From CAYZUE01 sp964481825 (GTDB lineage Archaea > Hydrothermarchaeota > Hydrothermarchaeia > Hydrothermarchaeales > JALUUU01): a stretch of DNA of 16,218 nt. Shown here piece by piece: positions 13,260-16,218 of the stretch. The notes below the pieces were generated by a model, which was not told where the DNA came from, searched no databases, and saw only the letters and a program-made list of their open reading frames with translations. Position numbers and translations under genes: made by a program. The stretch is taken from the NCBI GenBank assembly GCA_964481825.1, contig CAYZUE010000027.1, forward strand, positions 1 through 16,218. The letters run 5' to 3'. How positions within the stretch are numbered: the first letter of the stretch is position 1; the number at the start of each line of letters is the position of its first letter.

Positions 13260-13558
13260 TACCCATCCATTATTATTTGATATTATCTATTCTAGTGTTT
13301 GGGATAGGAGCGTTAGGCGTACTAACTACAAAGAATGGAATTAAACTTCTTATGTGTATAGAATTGATGCTTAATGCTGCTAACATAAATCTTGTAGTTT
13401 TCTCAAGATATATTGGAGACATACATGGTCAAGTTTTTGCAGCATTTATAATATCCATTTCTGCAGCTGAAGTTGCGGTAGGACTTGCAATAGTCCTAAT
13501 GATATATAGGATCCATGGCACTATAGACTTTCGGAAAATCAAGAAGATGAGGTGGTAG
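13256..13558 (+). CDS. nuoK: Complex I-like membrane subunit NuoK
   Basis: Proton-translocating small subunit (MrpC-like) with three membrane helices in 100 residues. The two acidic residues essential in E. coli NuoK, Glu36 (CIELMLNAANINLVVF) and Glu72 (ISAAEVAVGLAIVL), are present at the very same residue numbers, so the proton path is intact. It overlaps nuoJ2 by the ATGA at 13256-13259 and stops 4 nt before nuoL; AGGTGG at its end serves as the nuoL ribosome-binding site. Confidence 0.96.
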   Translation: MIPIHYYLILSILVFGIGALGVLTTKNGIKLLMCIELMLNAANINLVVFSRYIGDIHGQVFAAFIISISAAEVAVGLAIVLMIYRIHGTIDFRKIKKMRW

Positions 13559-13562
13559 AGGA

Positions 13563-15431
13563 ATGCTTGAATATGCATGGATTATACCCATTTTACCTCT
13601 GATATCATTCATATTGATTCTCCTATTTGGAGATAAGCTAAAAGAGGGTGGGGGGCATGTAGCAGTTGCATTCATTGGAGCCTCAATGATAATTTCTCTT
13701 CTATGCATCTCTGATGTTTTATCGGGTAATTCAATAGAAATAAGGGGTATTAATTGGATAAATTGGGAGGGTTTTGAGTTTGGAATTCTTGTAGATTCAC
13801 TAGCAGGGCTAATGATGTTTGTAGTTTCTTTCGTAGGATTCCTAATAGTGGTCTATTCTTTGGGGTACATGCATGGTGATGATGGTGTTCAGCGATATTA
13901 TGCGGAAATAAGTCTCTTTATTGCAAGTATGCTGGGAGTGATAATGGCTAATAATCTTTTGCTTCTTTTTATTTCATGGGAACTTGTGGGATTATGCTCT
14001 TATCTACTTATAGGATTCTGGTATCGGAAACCAAGTGCTGCAAGTGCTGCTAAAAAAGCCTTCCTGGTAACTCGTGTAGGTGACTTTATGTTTTTATTAG
14101 GAATTATTGTTATATACATCCACTTTGGAACCTTTAATCTATTGGAACTTTTTGATGCTGCTCCAAATTTAGAAGGAGTTGCTAGTGGCTTCCTTGGAGT
14201 ATCTGTTTTAACCCTCTCTTCTCTTTTACTATTTGGGGGGGCTGTTGGTAAAAGTTCTCAATTTCCCCTTCATGTTTGGCTTCCAGATGCTATGGAAGGT
14301 CCGACAACCGTTAGCGCATTAATTCATGCGGCTACCATGGTTAAGGCAGGCATATACCTCATCGCCAGAGCTTTTCCCTTATTTACACCAGTCTCGCTTC
14401 TAGTAGTAGCGATCGTTGGGATTATAACGGCTTTGATTGCCGCTGCAATGGCCGCGGTTATGACTGATATTAAACGTATCATTGCTTACTCAACTATAAG
14501 TTCACTTGGCTTAATGACTCTAGCATTAGGTCTTGGAGGGTATGCTGCAGGATTATATTACTTGATGAATCATGCATTTTTTAAAGCTCTACTGTTCTTA
14601 GCTGCTGGAAGCGTACTTCATGCTACAAATGTATTTGATATTCGCCACATTCGAGGACTACGGACAAAAATGCCTATAACTGCAGCAACGGCATTTATAG
14701 CTGCATTGTCTCTATCGGGGTTGCCCCCCCTAGGAGGGTTCTGGGGAAAGGATGAAATATTAATCGCTTCTTTTTCAGGAGGAATTATCTTTTTTGTGAT
14801 GACTCTCATTGTATCTTTTCTAACTACATTTTTCACTTTTAGATGGTTCTTCTCTATTTTTATGGGTAAACCAAATGAGGCCGCGAAGCATGCCCATGAA
14901 TCGCCTAAGATAATGACATTTCCTTTAATAATCATCGCATTTGGAGTAGTATTAGTGACCCTCCCTATATTCATGAATTTTGAACATTGGATCTTGAGTT
15001 GGTTGCCAATTTTAACTTTAAATAAATTACATCACGCTGGTCATGGACCTGACTTTGTTGTACCCTTAGCCGTAAGCATTCAATTAATCGCCTTATATCT
15101 TGCATATAATATCTATTGTAAGGAACGATTCACAAGCGAGATTTTCATCAAAAGATTTGGGCCTATTCACACCTTAATTCTGAATAAATTCTATTTAGAT
15201 AATATCTACCTTGTTTTTGCTGAACGTATTGTAGGTGGATTTTCTTTTGCTTTAAACAAATTTGACCTTGGAGTAGTTGACGGAATTGTCAATGGGGTTG
15301 GCATAGTTTCTATGAGAATTAGTTCTAGATTGAGAAAAATTCAAACAGGGTTGGTACAGGACTATGCTAGCGTTATGCTTATGGGTATATGCGCATTATT
15401 AATACTCCTAAAAGTTGGAGGTGGACTTTAA
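13563..15431 (+). CDS. nuoL: Complex I-like antiporter subunit NuoL
   Basis: The distal antiporter-like proton pump of the membrane arm. 622 residues, about the length of E. coli NuoL, with the extended C terminus for the lateral helix and the last membrane helix (LMGICALLILL). Key residues: Glu140 in FISWELVGLCSYLLIGFWY, Lys230 in GGAVGKSSQFPLHVWLPDAMEGPTTVSALIHAA (also His237 and His255), and Lys261. These match the channel Glu144, Lys229 and His254 of E. coli. AGGTGG at 13550-13555 lies seven bases upstream of the ATG. The stop overlaps the nuoM start by one base (TAATG). Confidence 0.97.
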   Translation: MLEYAWIIPILPLISFILILLFGDKLKEGGGHVAVAFIGASMIISLLCISDVLSGNSIEIRGINWINWEGFEFGILVDSLAGLMMFVVSFVGFLIVVYSLGYMHGDDGVQRYYAEISLFIASMLGVIMANNLLLLFISWELVGLCSYLLIGFWYRKPSAASAAKKAFLVTRVGDFMFLLGIIVIYIHFGTFNLLELFDAAPNLEGVASGFLGVSVLTLSSLLLFGGAVGKSSQFPLHVWLPDAMEGPTTVSALIHAATMVKAGIYLIARAFPLFTPVSLLVVAIVGIITALIAAAMAAVMTDIKRIIAYSTISSLGLMTLALGLGGYAAGLYYLMNHAFFKALLFLAAGSVLHATNVFDIRHIRGLRTKMPITAATAFIAALSLSGLPPLGGFWGKDEILIASFSGGIIFFVMTLIVSFLTTFFTFRWFFSIFMGKPNEAAKHAHESPKIMTFPLIIIAFGVVLVTLPIFMNFEHWILSWLPILTLNKLHHAGHGPDFVVPLAVSIQLIALYLAYNIYCKERFTSEIFIKRFGPIHTLILNKFYLDNIYLVFAERIVGGFSFALNKFDLGVVDGIVNGVGIVSMRISSRLRKIQTGLVQDYASVMLMGICALLILLKVGGGL

Positions 15432-16218
15432 TGATAACCATCCTAACGTACCTGCTTCTATTACCCCTGCTTGGTTCGATATTGGCTTACATAGTTGGTA
15501 GGAAAAATATTAGGTATGAGAAAATACTTGCTATTTTAGTATCTACACTTACTTTCTTATTATCAGTCTTACTTTATCTAGACTTTAGATTGAACCCTAA
15601 AAAGTGGTTCCCAGGTGAAAGCCACGTATGGGTAGAACAACTTGGTATTTCGTACACTTTAGGTGTGGATGGGATAAGCATGCCTATGGTGATGCTTACA
15701 ACATTATTAATGACAGTTGCAATTGTTGCATCCTGGGACTATATCAAATTCAGAGAACGTGAATATTACGCAGTAATGCTAATACTGCAGGTAGGTTTAA
15801 CTGGAGTATTTATTTCCTTGGATTTGTTTATATTTTTCATATTTTGGGAAATCGTTTTAGTTCCTATGTTCTTTTTAATAGGTATCTGGGGAGGTCCGAG
15901 ACGCCAATATAGTGCTATGAAATTTTTTGTATTTACCCATATCGGTGGGCTAGCAATGCTACTAGGATTCGTAGCTCTCTTCCTCCGTTCAGGGGAAACT
16001 GGGCATTACACTTTTAGTATGATCGCATTAACACAGTTGATTCAAATTCATCCTGAGATATTTACCATGGATTTCCAAAAATTAGTTTTCATCGCTATTT
16101 TCTTAGGATTTGCATTTAAAATGCCTCTTGTTCCTTTTCACACCTGGCTTCCAGATGCACATGTTGAAGCACCGAGTCCAGTGAGCATAATCTTAGCCGG
16201 AGTTTTACTTAAAATGGG
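15431..16218 (+). CDS. nuoM: Complex I-like antiporter subunit NuoM, 5' part
   Basis: Antiporter-like proton-pumping subunit, cut by the right edge of the window after 262 codons of roughly 490. Reading starts at the ATG that shares its first base with the nuoL stop. The channel residues are visible: Glu140 in FIFWEIVLVPMFFLIGIWGG and Lys230 in GFAFKMPLVPFHTWLPDAHVEAPSPVSIILAGVLLKMG. The motif HTWLPDAHVEAP is specific to NuoM/ND4 and separates it from NuoL (HVWLPDAMEGP) and NuoN. The frame is open to the window end. nuoN is expected next. Confidence 0.95.
   Translation, partial: MITILTYLLLLPLLGSILAYIVGRKNIRYEKILAILVSTLTFLLSVLLYLDFRLNPKKWFPGESHVWVEQLGISYTLGVDGISMPMVMLTTLLMTVAIVASWDYIKFREREYYAVMLILQVGLTGVFISLDLFIFFIFWEIVLVPMFFLIGIWGGPRRQYSAMKFFVFTHIGGLAMLLGFVALFLRSGETGHYTFSMIALTQLIQIHPEIFTMDFQKLVFIAIFLGFAFKMPLVPFHTWLPDAHVEAPSPVSIILAGVLLKM

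Noticed and set aside
1..16218. Mobile elements, CRISPR arrays or phage genes.
   Set aside because: No transposase, integrase, regular spaced repeats or terminal inverted repeats were seen; gene content is housekeeping throughout.

Overview
The window is AT-rich archaeal chromosome. The archaeal signs are an archaeal-type DnaG primase, a bifunctional fructose-1,6-bisphosphate aldolase/phosphatase, the short archaeal triosephosphate isomerase, an archaemetzincin, the archaeal families UPF0146 and UPF0058, a tRNA split by a bulge-helix-bulge intron, and TATA-like elements about 25-30 nt upstream of several starts. UPF0146/UPF0058, together with an 11-subunit-style Nuo/Fpo operon with a split nuoJ, point to a euryarchaeal or Thermoplasmata-like lineage; this placement is an inference and I cannot name the genus. 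Leaderless-looking starts (ilvD, trpC, amzA) coexist with strong Shine-Dalgarno starts (dnaG, fbp).

Left part (1-3430): a minus-strand trp operon, trpC then trpE, diverges from ilvD. trpE has an in-frame TGA where the Gly of the GSSPE motif should be, and TrpC has Ala at a catalytic Glu position, so this trp operon may be damaged or diverged. The shared intergenic region carries a perfect 16-bp palindrome over the probable trpC TATA box.

Middle (3431-8854): UPF0146 and archaemetzincin diverge with only 15 bp between their starts. A RimI-like acetyltransferase overlaps the end of the archaemetzincin gene and converges, 1 bp apart, on UPF0058, which lies downstream of dnaG. Next is a minus-strand central-carbon unit read yjbQ - fbp - tpiA. 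TPI supplies DHAP from GAP, and FBP aldolase/phosphatase turns DHAP + GAP into fructose 6-phosphate, so the fbp-tpiA pair is a gluconeogenic module.

Right part (8983-16218): a minus-strand tRNA(CAU) with a 29-nt intron, then a tightly packed plus-strand complex I-like operon: nuoA-B-C-D-H-J1-J2-K-L-M, with M cut by the window edge. Most junctions overlap by 1-13 nt, which implies translational coupling. There is no nuoI between nuoH and nuoJ, where it normally sits, and no NADH-input genes nuoE/F/G in the window. A nine-codon upstream reading frame begins near the predicted nuo transcription start and overlaps the nuoA TTG start by four bases.

Most of the window is ordinary housekeeping. The observations most worth checking are the missing nuoI, the lesions in trpE and trpC, the nuoA leader, the trpC palindrome and the dnaG leader repeat.
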